Position numbers and translations under genes: made by a program | DNA from: Hymenobacter sedentarius | GTDB taxonomy: Bacteria > Bacteroidota > Bacteroidia > Cytophagales > Hymenobacteraceae | Length of the DNA: 64,000 nt | Reading direction: 5' to 3' | Assembly: GCF_001507645.1 (NCBI RefSeq) | Contig: NZ_CP013909.1 | Location: 2,356,001-2,420,000 of the forward strand | Notes under the pieces: generated by a model | The model's input: the letters and a program-made list of their open reading frames with translations, nothing else | Told to the model about the DNA's origin: nothing | Databases searched by the model: none | Shown: one piece after another, positions 15,144 through 24,111 of the stretch | Numbering within the stretch: position 1 is the first letter of the stretch | How the letters are laid out: every line of letters begins with the position of its first letter

Positions 15144-16421
15144 TTACAGCTCAATTCGCTCGAAACCGCAGTAGCTGTGCAGCACCAGCGGCAAGTCGAT
15201 ACCGGTGCTGGTCTGGTTGTTTTCCAGCAGGGCAGCTACGATGCGGGGCAGGGCCAGGGCCGAGCCGTTGAGCGTGTGCAGCAGCTGGGTTTTGCCGCCG
15301 TCGGCGCGGTAGCGGCACTTGAGGCGGTTGGCCTGGTAGGTTTCGAAGTTCGACACCGAGCTTACTTCCAGCCAGCGGCCCTGGGCGGCGCTCCACACTT
15401 CGAGGTCGTAGGTGAGGGCCGAGGTGAAGCCCATGTCGCCGCCGCAGAGGCGCAGCACGCGGTAGGGGAGGTTGAGCTGCTTTAGCAGGCCTTCGACGTG
15501 GGCGAGCATGGCTTCCAGGGCGTCGTAGCTCTGGTCGGGCTCCGTGATTTGCACGATTTCTACCTTGTCGAACTGGTGCAGGCGGTTGAGGCCGCGCACG
15601 TCGGCGCCCCACGAGCCGGCCTCGCGGCGGAAGCAGGGCGTGTGGCCGGCCATACGCACGGGCAGCTTGTCGACGGGAATGATTTCGTCGCGGTAAATAT
15701 TGGTCAGCGGTACCTCGGCCGTGGGAATGAGGTAGAGGTCGTCCTTAGCGTCGTGGTACATCTGGCCTTCCTTGTCGGGGAGCTGGCCGGTGCCGTAGCC
15801 GCTGGCCTCGTTCACCAGAATCGGCGGCTGCATTTCGGTGTAGCCGGCATTGCGGGCCTCGTCCAGAAAGAAGTTGATGAGGGCCCGCTGGAGCCGGGCG
15901 CCTTGGTTTTTGTAGACCGGGAAGCCGGCGCCGGTGATTTTGTTGCCCAGCTCAAAATCAATGATGTCATACTTTTTAATCAGCTCCCAGTGCGGCTGGG
16001 CGTCGGGGCCGAGGTTGGGCTTACTGCCGTGCTCGCGCACTACCTCGTTATCGGCGGCCGAGCGGCCTTGGGGCACGCTGGCGTGGGGCAGGTTGGGGAG
16101 CTTATAAAGGAGCTGCTGCTGCTCTTTTTCTACTTGCGCCAGCTCGGTAGCGGCGGCCTGGGTGTGCTGCTTGAGCTCGGCGGTGCGAGCCTTGAGGGTT
16201 TCGGCGCCGGCTTTGTCGCCCGATTTCATCAGGCCCCCGATTTGGCGGGCCAGCTCGTTGGCTTCGGCCTGAGAAGCGTCGTGGGTGGTTTGGAGCGAGC
16301 GGCGGCGCTGGTCCAGGTCGAGGATGGCGGCGACGTCGGCGGGGCCGGTGGCGTAATGTTTTTTGGCAAGGCCAGCCAGCACAAGCTCGGTCTGGTCGCG
16401 GAGAACGGAAATCTGCAGCAT
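15144..16421 (-). CDS. serS: Seryl-tRNA synthetase
   Basis: A 425-residue class II aminoacyl-tRNA synthetase charging tRNA-Ser, of normal length. The N-terminal coiled-coil arm spans about residues 25-105 ('ADVAAILDLDQRRRSLQTTHDASQ' region). The catalytic domain shows the motif 2 region 'GSWGADVRGLNRLHQFDKVEIV' and motif 3 'LALPRIVAALLENNQT', where Pro stands in the usual Gly position before Arg. The start at 16421 (MLQISVLRDQ) matches the family; the open extension of 18 codons does not. It is divergent from rho. Confidence 0.95.
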   Translation of the reverse strand: MLQISVLRDQTELVLAGLAKKHYATGPADVAAILDLDQRRRSLQTTHDASQAEANELARQIGGLMKSGDKAGAETLKARTAELKQHTQAAATELAQVEKEQQQLLYKLPNLPHASVPQGRSAADNEVVREHGSKPNLGPDAQPHWELIKKYDIIDFELGNKITGAGFPVYKNQGARLQRALINFFLDEARNAGYTEMQPPILVNEASGYGTGQLPDKEGQMYHDAKDDLYLIPTAEVPLTNIYRDEIIPVDKLPVRMAGHTPCFRREAGSWGADVRGLNRLHQFDKVEIVQITEPDQSYDALEAMLAHVEGLLKQLNLPYRVLRLCGGDMGFTSALTYDLEVWSAAQGRWLEVSSVSNFETYQANRLKCRYRADGGKTQLLHTLNGSALALPRIVAALLENNQTSTGIDLPLVLHSYCGFERIEL

Positions 16422-16867
16422 AGGGGGCGTAGTGGAATGCGGGCAAATGTCGGAAGTAAAACCGGGCGGAACCACAGGCTTGTTGCCGTGGGGCTTGCGA
16501 AGCTTGCCGCAACTTATTTTGCGCCAGCCGGTGTTAAACCTTTGCCATCAAGTATCCGATTTGGCGGTTTGCCCGTAATGCGCTAACATTGCGCTAGCAA
16601 CCGGCCGCCGTGGCAGGAACCGCGGACCTCAGCGTTCGCCTCCGGCCCGTCTTTTGCTGATTACCCAGCGGTCCCCTTTCGCACCTCATTTCTTGCTTAT
16701 TCCATTGCGCGCCGCGCGCTGCTATACTTTATAGCCCGCGTTTCCTGCCAATGCTTTATCGCGGCCTGGCCGCTTTCGTGCCGTAGCTGGCTTTTTGAGC
16801 CCCCAAGCGGGCCTCCTGGGCAGCCAGCCCCCTCGCTTTAAGCCGATGTTTCTCCCCTATTCCCTTT
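16422..16867. other. Divergent serS/rho intergenic region and probable rho leader
   Basis: These 446 bp contain no ORF that looks coding. They must hold the serS and rho promoters. A TACTTTAT stretch near 16725 is only a loose match to the -7 element. The long, pyrimidine-rich stretch before the rho start could serve as a leader for Rho autoregulation, which is known in other bacteria; here it is inference only. Confidence 0.4.
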
Positions 16868-19207
16868 ATGCACACCATTAACGAGTTGAAGGACCGGCTG
16901 CTGTCCGACCTCAAAGAGATTGCCGAGCAAATGAATGTGGGCAACTTCAAGCGGCTCAGCAAACAGGATTTGATTTATAAAATCCTCGACCAGCAGGCCC
17001 TGACCCCCGGCGCCGCCGAGCAAGACGCCCCCGCGCCGGCCCTCGCCGCAGTGGCTGAAGCGCCCGTGGCCGAAGCCGCCCCGACCCGCGCCAATGGCAA
17101 CAAGCCCAACGGGCGTCGCCCGGCCCCGAGCACGGCCGAGCAGCCTTTCTCGGACGTAGCGCCCCCGGCAGCCAAAGCCCCGGCACGCCAGCCGCGCGAG
17201 CCGCGCCGCGAAGCTGCTGTGTCCCAGGCTGCCCCCGCCGCTACCGTGGAAATATTAGACCCCATCGAAGGCTTGGCCTTGGTGCCGGCCCAAGATGCTA
17301 CCGGCGCCTCCCTGGCCAATGAGCCCGTGCTCGCCGCACCCGCCACCGAAACCAGTGCCGACGCAGCCCCCAGCGCCGACCAACAGATTAATGGCGCCGA
17401 GCAACATAACGGTGCTGAGCAGTCGGAAACTAACAATGCCGGCCGCCCCGAGCGCCCGCGCCGGGAGCGGGTAGACCGCGCTGGTCGCCCCATCACGGAG
17501 CAGCGCGCCGCCGAAATGGCTGCTGAAAAAGCGGCTGCCGAAGCTGCCGCCGCTGCCCAAGCCGCTACTGCTCCCTCCGAAAACGGTGCTGATGGCCGCG
17601 ATAATGGCCGCGAAAGCCGCCGCGAATTCGGTGGCAACGGCTTTGCCGACCGCCGCGAGAACCGCGCCGACCGGTTCGAGCGCGACAACCGCGAAGTGCG
17701 GGACGGGCGCGACGGCCGTGACCAGCAGCGCCCCCGCAACGACCAGCCGCGTGAAAACCGCGAGCCCCGTGAACCGCGGGAGCCCCGGAACGACCAGCCC
17801 CGCGACAACCGGGAGCCACGCGAACTGCGCAATGACCAGCCCCGGGAGCCGCGCAACGACCAACCCCGCGAGAACCGCGAAGGCCAGCCGCGCGAGCCGC
17901 GTACCGACCAGCCCCGCAACGACCGCGACAACCGCAACCTGACCCGCGAGGAGCGCTACGCCCAGCGCGACCTGCAGCGCCAGCAGCGCGCCCTCAACCC
18001 CGACGGCACGCCCCGCACCGACCAGCCCCAGCGCGAACCGCGCGAACCGCAGCAGCAGCGCGAGCCCCAGCGCCCCGCCCGCCAAGACCTGGATTTGGTG
18101 GTGCCCGGCGGCGGCACGTTTGAGCTGATGCCCGACGGCGGCTACGGCTTCCTGCGCTCGCCCTACTACAACTACCTGTCCTCGCCCGACGACATCTACG
18201 TGTCGCCGCAGCAGGTGAAGCAGTTTGCCATGAAGCCCGGCGACACGGTGATTTGCACCATCCGCCCCCCGCGCGAAGGCGAGAAATACTTTGCCCTGGT
18301 GGGCGTAGACAGCATGAACGGCCGCACCGTGGAAGAAGTCCGCGACCGGGTGCCGTTCAGCCACCTCACCCCGCTCTTCGCCGACCAGCGCATGAAGCTG
18401 AGCACGAAGTCCAGCCAAATCAGCACCCGCGTGCTCGACTTGTTTGCGCCCATCGGCAAGGGCCAGCGCGGCCTGATTGTGGCCCAGCCCAAGACCGGTA
18501 AAACCGTGCTGTTGCAGGAAGTGGCCAACGCCATTTCGGAAAACCACCCCGAGGTGTACCTGATGATTCTGCTCATCGACGAACGTCCCGAGGAAGTAAC
18601 CGACATGGCCCGCACCGTGAAGGCCGAGGTGCTTAGCTCAACCTTCGACGAAACGGCTGACCGCCACGTGAAAATCGCCGAAATGGCCCTCGACAAGGCC
18701 CGGCGCCTTGTGGAGTGCGGCCACGACGTGGTGATTCTGCTCGACTCCATCACCCGCTTGGCGCGGGCTTACAACACGGTGCAGCCCAGCTCGTCGCGCA
18801 TCCTATCGGGTGGTATCGACGCCGGCGCCCTGCAAAAGCCCAAGCGCTTCTTCGGTGCGGCCCGCAATGTGGAAGGCGGCGGCTCGCTCACCATCATCGC
18901 CACGGCCCTCATCGAAACCGGCTCCAAGATGGACGAGGTTATCTTCGAGGAATTCAAAGGCACCGGCAACATGGAACTGCAGCTGGACCGCAAGCTGGCC
19001 AACAAGCGCGTGTTCCCGGCCATCGACATCCCGGCTTCCGGCACCCGCCGCGAAGACCTGCTCATGAGCAAGGACGAATTGAGCCGCGTGTGGGTGCTCC
19101 GCAAGTTCATGTCGGACATGACCGCCACCGAGGCCATGGAATTCCTGAAGGACCGCATCAAAGGCACCAAGGACAACGAGGAATTCCTCATTTCCATGAA
19201 CGGCTAA
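16868..19207 (+). CDS. rho: Transcription termination factor Rho with long disordered insert
   Basis: A 779-residue Rho, about 360 residues longer than E. coli Rho. Residues 1-45 are the Rho N-terminal helical domain. Residues about 50-410 are low complexity: first Ala/Pro-rich, then Arg/Asp/Asn/Gln/Pro/Glu-rich with tandem variants of NDQPREPRE and NREPRE. The core follows: RNA-binding cold-shock fold ('[23 protein letters not shown]'), Walker A '[10 protein letters not shown]' near residue 540, Walker B '[16 protein letters not shown]', and R-loop region '[17 protein letters not shown]'. It is an RNA-dependent hexameric helicase that ends transcription. Such inserts are known in Bacteroidota Rho, and phase separation was reported for Bacteroides Rho. 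Confidence 0.95.
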   Translation: MHTINELKDRLLSDLKEIAEQMNVGNFKRLSKQDLIYKILDQQALTPGAAEQDAPAPALAAVAEAPVAEAAPTRANGNKPNGRRPAPSTAEQPFSDVAPPAAKAPARQPREPRREAAVSQAAPAATVEILDPIEGLALVPAQDATGASLANEPVLAAPATETSADAAPSADQQINGAEQHNGAEQSETNNAGRPERPRRERVDRAGRPITEQRAAEMAAEKAAAEAAAAAQAATAPSENGADGRDNGRESRREFGGNGFADRRENRADRFERDNREVRDGRDGRDQQRPRNDQPRENREPREPREPRNDQPRDNREPRELRNDQPREPRNDQPRENREGQPREPRTDQPRNDRDNRNLTREERYAQRDLQRQQRALNPDGTPRTDQPQREPREPQQQREPQRPARQDLDLVVPGGGTFELMPDGGYGFLRSPYYNYLSSPDDIYVSPQQVKQFAMKPGDTVICTIRPPREGEKYFALVGVDSMNGRTVEEVRDRVPFSHLTPLFADQRMKLSTKSSQISTRVLDLFAPIGKGQRGLIVAQPKTGKTVLLQEVANAISENHPEVYLMILLIDERPEEVTDMARTVKAEVLSSTFDETADRHVKIAEMALDKARRLVECGHDVVILLDSITRLARAYNTVQPSSSRILSGGIDAGALQKPKRFFGAARNVEGGGSLTIIATALIETGSKMDEVIFEEFKGTGNMELQLDRKLANKRVFPAIDIPASGTRREDLLMSKDELSRVWVLRKFMSDMTATEAMEFLKDRIKGTKDNEEFLISMNG

Positions 19208-19227
19208 AGCCCAAGCCTGCATTCAAT

Positions 19228-19263
19228 AAAAAAGCCCGTTGCATCACTGCAGCGGGCTTTTTT
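19228..19263 (+). terminator. Terminator after rho
   Basis: AAAAAAGCCCGTTGCA / TGCAGCGGGCTTTTTT hairpin 21 bp past the rho stop, with A and T tracts on both sides. Confidence 0.85.
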
Positions 19264-19437
19264 GATAGCTAATAATCGGCACTTAGTCATTCAATAACAT
19301 AACGACTAGCAAACCAGCGGCCGGTGTTTTAAATTCAACAATCGGAATATAATTTACTGAGGAGTTGACGCCATCGCCGCACAATGGCCCTGCCGGCGCT
19401 GGGAAGGCGTAATTTTGGCTCAAATAATTTTGACGCC

Positions 19438-20112
19438 ATGGCCACTGCTGCTCCCGCCAACCTCCCCGAACTGCTCTACATTCAGGACCCGCTCTGCGGC
19501 TGGTGCTACGGCATGAGCCCGGTTATTAACCGCGTGCAGGCCGAGTTTGCCGGGCGTCTCGATGTGTCGGTGCTCTGCGGAGGCATGGCCACCGGCGAGC
19601 AAGTTGCGCCCATTGCCGAGACCTGGGAGTTTCTCCAAAACGCCCTGGCCGATGTAGAAAAGGCCACCGGCGTGCAGTTTGGGGCCGGCCTCCGGGCCCT
19701 GGGTGAAGAAGGGAGCTACGTGTACGACTCCGAGCCGCCGAGCCGGGCCATCGTAGCCTTCCGCCAGATTACCCAGGACCCGGCCCGCGCAGTGGCTTTT
19801 GCCCATGCTGTGCAGGTGGCGCTGTTCCGCGACGGCCAGGACCTGAACGACCCCAGCACCTACAACGACCTGCTGGCGCCGTTTGGAGTAGATGCGGTGG
19901 AGTTTCATCGCCGCTTTGCCGCCCCCGAAACGGCCCGCGCTATCCAACAGGAATTTGCAGCCGTGGCCCGCATCGGTGTGCAGGGTTTTCCAACCAGTGT
20001 GGTGCGCATCGGAGAGCAAGGCTATGTGCTAGCCCGCGGCTACCAGTCCTATGAGCAGGTGCGGCAGGGGCTCGAGCAGCTTCTCAGTGAGGCTGCGCTT
20101 AATGAAGAATGA
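19438..20112 (+). CDS. DsbA-family thioredoxin-fold protein
   Basis: A 224-residue protein of the DsbA/FrnE-like group. The redox motif CGWC lies at residues 20-23 in 'LLYIQDPLCGWCYGMSPV'. Helical insertions follow, and then the conserved 'RIGVQGFPTSVVRIGEQGYVLARGYQSYEQV' cis-proline segment. There is no signal peptide, so it is predicted cytoplasmic, as are FrnE-type proteins. The start at 19438 was chosen over 19384 because the extra 18 residues are not family-like. It probably acts as a thiol-disulfide oxidoreductase or isomerase; its substrate is unknown. The end reads into an AATGAAGAATGAGG-type repeat and then the family C repeat. Confidence 0.82.
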   Translation: MATAAPANLPELLYIQDPLCGWCYGMSPVINRVQAEFAGRLDVSVLCGGMATGEQVAPIAETWEFLQNALADVEKATGVQFGAGLRALGEEGSYVYDSEPPSRAIVAFRQITQDPARAVAFAHAVQVALFRDGQDLNDPSTYNDLLAPFGVDAVEFHRRFAAPETARAIQQEFAAVARIGVQGFPTSVVRIGEQGYVLARGYQSYEQVRQGLEQLLSEAALNEE

Positions 20113-20126
20113 GGACTTGACGGATA

Positions 20127-20331
20127 ACTCCCCTCCTCAGTCGAGGAGGGGATGTTTGAGCTACAGCTCAAACGGGGGTGGTTGCCTTCGTTGAACCGAA
20201 GGACGGCGCAGCCAACGACACCCGAACGAGTTGGGCTGGAATCGTTCGTCCATCGTGCAACGTTTCAACCACCCCAGTTGCCGCAGGCGCGGCAACATCC
20301 CCTCATTAGCTAAGGAGGGGAGTGTCGTTCA
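20127..20331. repeat. Family C paired-hairpin repeat, copy 2
   Basis: Same layout as at 13482: outer CTCCCCTCC hairpins, inner variable hairpins, GGGGTGGTTG boxes, and the central GCTGGAATCGTTCG at 20235-20248. The inner hairpins are GTTTGAGCTACAGCTCAAAC on the left and GTTGCCGCAGGCGCGGCAAC on the right. Both differ from the first copy in sequence while remaining fully paired. It lies between convergent genes. Confidence 0.85.
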
Positions 20332-20354
20332 TTCCTCATTGAAAAAACGCAGCG

Positions 20355-20981
20355 TCACAGTCGCACCACCTGTTTTTTCAGGGGCGACCACGCGATGCTG
20401 CGCCGGTCTTCTTTGCCCACCAGGTAGGTGAAGCGAATACTGTCGGGCCGTTTGCGCAGGTCGTTCCAGGTGGCGTGGTCGGGCGCTTCGGGGCCGGTGG
20501 GGTAGGGGGCGGCGGTTGGCACGGCCGGGCTGGAAAATTGAGCTGGCCGGAAGAACTCGCGGATGCGCCGCCGCATAAAAGCTTCGCGTTCGGCTGGCGT
20601 CGCGGTCGGGGTTTTCATCTCATAGACCATGGGTGCTTCCAGGTCGGCGGCGCTGAGGCTTTCCCGAAAAATGACCTGTCCGCTCGCATCGGTGATGGTG
20701 AACGTGGCGGCACCCTCCAGCACCGACGGGCCCCGTAGCACCAGGCGGAATACGTCGGGCTTGCCGCCCGGCTGGCTGAACAAATGCACTTGCTTCGCCG
20801 TGACCAGGGTATCGGCTTGGGCGTTTACGGCGGCCGCGCGGGTGGAATCGGGTGGCGGCAGGGCCGGGGTATCGGGTTTGTTCCGGTCCGCAATACGGGA
20901 AATGCTGCCCTCGTGCACGGCTGAGGGCGTCGAATTACAGGCCGCTAGCAGCGGCAGCACGGCAAACCAGGCAATACGCAT
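20355..20981 (-). CDS. Lipoprotein of unknown function
   Basis: A 208-residue predicted lipoprotein (signal 'AWFAVLPLLAAC', Cys15). After a Pro/Ser-rich linker comes a beta-rich stretch: 'DTLVTAKQVHLFSQPGGKPDVFRLVLRG', 'ATFTITDASGQVIFRESL'. This resembles a small Ig-like or jelly-roll domain. The C-terminal segment has 'FMRRRIREFFRPAQF' and 'SIRFTYLVGKEDRRSIAWS'. I do not recognise a named family. It is monocistronic, downstream of the divergently oriented UbiA gene and facing the family C repeat. Probably an envelope protein; function unknown. Confidence 0.6.
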   Translation of the reverse strand: MRIAWFAVLPLLAACNSTPSAVHEGSISRIADRNKPDTPALPPPDSTRAAAVNAQADTLVTAKQVHLFSQPGGKPDVFRLVLRGPSVLEGAATFTITDASGQVIFRESLSAADLEAPMVYEMKTPTATPAEREAFMRRRIREFFRPAQFSSPAVPTAAPYPTGPEAPDHATWNDLRKRPDSIRFTYLVGKEDRRSIAWSPLKKQVVRL

Positions 20982-21068
20982 ACGAGGGGAAGCTAAGGCA
21001 ACAACGACTGGCTCAAAGTACGTGGCAAGCCGGCAGAAGGTGGCCTACGACTTGGCCGCTCAAGCTGC

Positions 21069-21944
21069 TCAGCGCCAGAGCAACATGGCCACAAAAGCGG
21101 CACTCAGGCACAACGACGACACTTGGTTCATGCGCATGGTGTGCTCAAAGTTGGCCGCTCGCTCGTCGTGCCATACTTGCCAGGCCCAGCGGCCGAACAG
21201 CCACACGACCGGTCCGGTGGCCACCAGAAATATCAGAAGCGGCCGTATTTCCTGGCGCAGCCAGTAGGCCAGGCCCAGGGTAGCAGCCCCCGCCAGCAGC
21301 CCCACCGCCGCAAACACGAACGTGCCCCGAATGCCCAGCCGCAAGCTCAGGGTGCAGTCGCCGCGCCGGGCGTCTTCGTCGTGCTGGTACACCTGCGTGA
21401 GCGGGTAGGAGCCGCACAAAAACAGCGTGCTCACCAGTGCCAGCAGCAGGTTGGTTTCGTCGCTGAGCTGGGCCCAGGATGCGCCGGCGCCCACCTGCGT
21501 CATCAAAAAAGTGAAGGCCCCTTGGAACAGCACCACTACCAGCGTGCTCAGCAGCGGGTACTTCTTGAGCCGGATGCCGTCGTAGCTATAGGCTTTGGAT
21601 ATCAGTAGATACAGCACCACCAGCGCCGCAAAAGGCAGCGAAAGCAGCGCGGCTCCGGCCACGGCCAGCGCATCGAACAGCCACACGAGGTGCAGCAGCT
21701 CGGGCGTCACTTTCGGGGGCGCCTTGAGCCCGCCAATGCTGCCCTCGTCCTTGTCGTAGTAGGAGTTGTAGCCGTTGGAGGCCGGGTAAGCCAGCAGGTG
21801 CAGCACCACAAACACCCCGGCGGCTTTCCACCCGCTCCAGGGCCCGCGCAGGGCGCTCAGCCCAAACCAGAACACGGGCATGAGGTAAATGGAAAACGGG
21901 ATGCGGAGCAGCGGCAGTGCCCGACGGTAGCTTTCTATTCTCAA
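21069..21944 (-). CDS. UbiA-family prenyltransferase-like membrane protein
   Basis: A 291-residue polytopic membrane protein with about eight hydrophobic segments. The first Asp-rich motif is present as 'NGYNSYYDKDEGSIGG' (canonical NDxxDxxxD); the second is 'YQHDEDARRGDCTL'. UbiA enzymes attach isoprenoid chains to aromatic or other acceptors for quinones, hemes, chlorophyll or carotenoids. The substrate here cannot be assigned, and the altered first motif makes a menaquinone MenA role uncertain. The gene on its upstream side is a methyltransferase on the same strand with a 28-bp gap, which hints at a shared lipid or quinone pathway. This is inference. Confidence 0.75.
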   Translation of the reverse strand: MRIESYRRALPLLRIPFSIYLMPVFWFGLSALRGPWSGWKAAGVFVVLHLLAYPASNGYNSYYDKDEGSIGGLKAPPKVTPELLHLVWLFDALAVAGAALLSLPFAALVVLYLLISKAYSYDGIRLKKYPLLSTLVVVLFQGAFTFLMTQVGAGASWAQLSDETNLLLALVSTLFLCGSYPLTQVYQHDEDARRGDCTLSLRLGIRGTFVFAAVGLLAGAATLGLAYWLRQEIRPLLIFLVATGPVVWLFGRWAWQVWHDERAANFEHTMRMNQVSSLCLSAAFVAMLLWR

Positions 21945-21972
21945 TTAGGAATGAGGAGTTAGGAATGAAGAA

Positions 21973-22818
21973 TTAGTGCAAAGGTGGCTCTGGTAAGACC
22001 TCATTCCTCATTCTCAACTCTTCATTGAGCGGAGCGTTGGGCCAGCCTATCAGATAAGTGACTTCGGGGCCCCACCAGTGTCGTTTTTTGCCGGCCTGCC
22101 AGGTGAATTGCTGGGTGGGGTCAGCCTGTTGGGCCAACGCCAGCAGCTCCTGGGTTGAGTACATGCGCAGCAGCGAGACAGAGCCGTCCCAAATGGTGCA
22201 GAGCGGAATGAGCGGGATGAGGTAGGTAAACACCAAGCGGCTGAGGCGGAAGGGCCGGAAAAAAGGCGTGAGCAGCAGTTGAGCTACCGGCAGCACCGTC
22301 CAGGCCAACAGCAATTCAGCCCAATGCTTGCCAGCCCCCTCAAATACCCCAATGCCGGTACCCGCCCGCACGGCATCGTGCAGCAGGGCCTGGGCCGCGG
22401 CAGGAGGAAAATGGTGAAACGCGGAAAAAATAACCCGAAAGCCCGTGAGGTGCGCGGGCACGGCTAGGGCATTCACGGGCGCGGGCTCGTGGCCGATGCG
22501 TCCCTGGGTGCGCTGGGCGATGTCGGCCCAGGCGGCGGGCTGGGGGTAGAGGTCGGTAAGGGTCACGGTGACGTCGGCCAGTCCTTCGGCTTGCAGGGCG
22601 CGCCACACGGTTTCGGTGCCACCGCCCGCGCCGGCGCCGAGTTCCAGCAGCGCGGTTTGGCCGGTGCGGCGCAGGCCTTCGGCCAGCAGCGGCGCGATGG
22701 GCCGGTAGGTACCCAGCGCCGAAATCATGAACCGCAGGTAGTCCATCATCCCGGCCCGGATAACGGTGGGGAACCACGGCAAGTCCTCAAATTCAAACAA
22801 ACGAAGGCGGAGGCGCAT
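21973..22818 (-). CDS. Class I SAM-dependent methyltransferase-like protein
   Basis: A 281-residue protein with a Rossmann SAM-binding motif I, 'ALLELGAGAGGGTETVW', the acidic loop 'VTVTLTDLYPQ', and motif 'FRVIFSAFHHFPP'. A hydrophobic region follows ('LLLAWTVLPVAQLLLTPFF' and 'LVFTYLIPLIPLC'), suggesting membrane association and a lipid or quinone substrate. The start at 22818 (MRLRLRLFEFEDLPWF) was chosen; the frame extends 30 codons upstream without family support. The last residues 'NEELRMRNEV' are encoded by a short repeat also seen next to other genes. It is probably cotranscribed with the UbiA-like gene. Confidence 0.72.
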   Translation of the reverse strand: MRLRLRLFEFEDLPWFPTVIRAGMMDYLRFMISALGTYRPIAPLLAEGLRRTGQTALLELGAGAGGGTETVWRALQAEGLADVTVTLTDLYPQPAAWADIAQRTQGRIGHEPAPVNALAVPAHLTGFRVIFSAFHHFPPAAAQALLHDAVRAGTGIGVFEGAGKHWAELLLAWTVLPVAQLLLTPFFRPFRLSRLVFTYLIPLIPLCTIWDGSVSLLRMYSTQELLALAQQADPTQQFTWQAGKKRHWWGPEVTYLIGWPNAPLNEELRMRNEVLPEPPLH

Positions 22819-23032
22819 GGCCCATGGATACGCAGAAACAGCCGGTGCCGACGATATTTTCTGTTGCTGGGAAATAGCTTTATAAGCTGGCCTATCAATT
22901 GAGTGCAACGGTGGCTGGCAATAGCCAGGTTACCTTGCTTTGCCCATGCCGCTAGGTAGGTATTAAAAAATTAAGCTTGTCGTTTAAGAAAAAAGAAAAA
23001 GGTGGTACTAAAGATATCATTTCTTTTCTCCA

Positions 23033-23049
23033 ACTTTGCATCCCAAAGC
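23033..23049 (+). promoter_or_regulatory. Candidate operator ACTTTG-N5-CAAAGC
   Basis: Dyad ACTTTGCATCCCAAAGC ends 12 bp before the start of the membrane protein gene. Its left half overlaps a -7-like CAACTTTG. Related dyads with the same 6-5-6 layout lie at 24076-24092 and 40915-40931, each just upstream of a gene start. The likely binder is the winged-helix protein of this operon; that is inference. Confidence 0.5.
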
Positions 23050-23061
23050 ACTTCGAACACT

Positions 23062-23742
23062 ATGAAGCCCGCCGCTAATCCTGACCCGCTTGCCCAGCTC
23101 ACCGAAATCCGCGCCATCATGGACCGCAGCTCGCGCTATTTGTCGCTGTCGGGGCTGAGTGGGGTAGGGGCCGGGGTGGTGGCGCTGGCGGGCGCCGCGG
23201 TGGGCCACTTCTACCTAAAAAGCCATTATTCCGACGGCTACCTGCACCTGATGCAAGGCTCGGTGCAGGAGCGGCAAGCGGCGCTGCCGTTTCTGCTGTT
23301 GCTGTCGTTTGTGATGATAGGCGTGGCACTGCTGGTGGCGTATTTCTTTACCCAGCGCCGCACCAAGCACGACGGCCAACCGATGTGGAACGGCCCGGCC
23401 CGGCGCCTGGTGGCATCGTTGGCGGTGCCGCTGGTGGTGGGCGGGCTGTTTTGCCTGCGGCTGTACCTCGGCAGCGATGCGGCCATGGTGGTGCCGGGCC
23501 TGCTGATATTTTACGGCCTGGCGCTGCTCAATGCCAGCAAGTTTACCCTGGACGAAATCCGCTGGCTGGGGCTTACTCAGATTGGGCTGGGCCTGGTGTG
23601 CATGCTGCTGCCCGGCTGGGGGCTGCTTTTCTTTGCGCTTGGCTTTGGCCTGGGCCACATTGGCTACGGCCTGGTTATGTACAACCGCTACGAGCGGCCG
23701 GGCACGGCCGGCGCGGCGGCTAACTCCGCAGTTGTCCGGTGA
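23062..23742 (+). CDS. Membrane protein of unknown function, operon with winged-helix regulator
   Basis: A 226-residue integral membrane protein with about five or six hydrophobic helices ('GLSGVGAGVVALAGAAVGHFYL', 'FLLLLSFVMIGVALLVAYFF', 'LVASLAVPLVVGGLFCLRLYL', 'VVPGLLIFYGLALLNAS', 'IGLGLVCMLLPGWGLLFFALGF'). The N-terminal 'DPLAQLTEIRAIMDRSSRYLSLSGLSG' precedes the first helix. The start at 23062 was chosen over one 20 codons upstream that would overlap the candidate promoter/operator. Its stop overlaps the regulator start (GTGA, 4 bp), so the two are translationally coupled. It may sense an envelope state for that regulator, but no function is established. Confidence 0.72.
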   Translation: MKPAANPDPLAQLTEIRAIMDRSSRYLSLSGLSGVGAGVVALAGAAVGHFYLKSHYSDGYLHLMQGSVQERQAALPFLLLLSFVMIGVALLVAYFFTQRRTKHDGQPMWNGPARRLVASLAVPLVVGGLFCLRLYLGSDAAMVVPGLLIFYGLALLNASKFTLDEIRWLGLTQIGLGLVCMLLPGWGLLFFALGFGLGHIGYGLVMYNRYERPGTAGAAANSAVVR

Positions 23743-24032
23743 AGCACCTCATCCATACGCTCAACAAGGCCTTCGACCACCGCGTGCGGCTGGGCGTAAT
23801 GGCCGTCCTGATGGCCAACGAATCGGTGAGTTTCAACGACCTCAAAGAGGTGCTCGACCTCACCGACGGCAACCTGGCCAGCCACGTAGCCGCCCTCGAA
23901 AAGGCCGAATACGTCCACGTGAACAAGCAATTCATCGGCAAGAAACCGAACACCACCTACACGGCCACCGCCGCGGGCAAGGCCGCTTTTCAGCAGCACC
24001 TAAGCACGCTGGAGAAGCTGCTGCGCCCCTGA
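23739..24032 (+). CDS. Small winged-helix transcriptional regulator
   Basis: A 97-residue one-domain DNA-binding protein of the HTH_34/MarR-like winged-helix type. It shows 'FDHRVRLGVMAVLMANESVSFNDLKEVLDLTDGNLASHVAALEKAEYVHVNKQFIGKKPNTTYTATAAGK'. The recognition helix is 'TDGNLASHVAALEKA' and the wing 'KPNTTYTAT'. The GTG start overlaps the stop of the membrane protein gene. Regulators of this type are often next to creD in Bacteroidota; here creD is 17 kb away but carries the same dyad upstream. I infer that it binds ACTTTG-N5-CAAAGT and represses its own operon, the DUF4173 gene and creD. Confidence 0.88.
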   Translation: MKHLIHTLNKAFDHRVRLGVMAVLMANESVSFNDLKEVLDLTDGNLASHVAALEKAEYVHVNKQFIGKKPNTTYTATAAGKAAFQQHLSTLEKLLRP

Positions 24033-24075
24033 AAAACGAACAAAGGAATCAATACGCTCTTTTTTTTGCCTATTC

Positions 24076-24092
24076 ACTTTGAAACACAAAGT
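24076..24092 (+). promoter_or_regulatory. Candidate operator ACTTTGAAACACAAAGT
   Basis: Perfect 6-5-6 dyad ending 19 bp before the DUF4173 start. The left half lies within TCACTTTG, one mismatch from a -7 element, so a bound repressor would block initiation. See the matching sites at 23033 and 40915. Confidence 0.55.
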
Positions 24093-24111
24093 TCTTTAAC
24101 ATACCTTAATC

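Noticed and set aside
17730..17940. Short tandem repeats that look array-like
   Set aside because: They are in-frame codon repeats of the Rho disordered insert (NDQPREPRE units). There are no spacers of constant length, and no cas genes nearby, so it is not a CRISPR array.
20127..20331. Family C repeat as an insertion sequence or MITE with target duplication
   Set aside because: No transposase frame, no clear flanking direct duplication, and the inner hairpins differ between arms. A structured repeat fits better.
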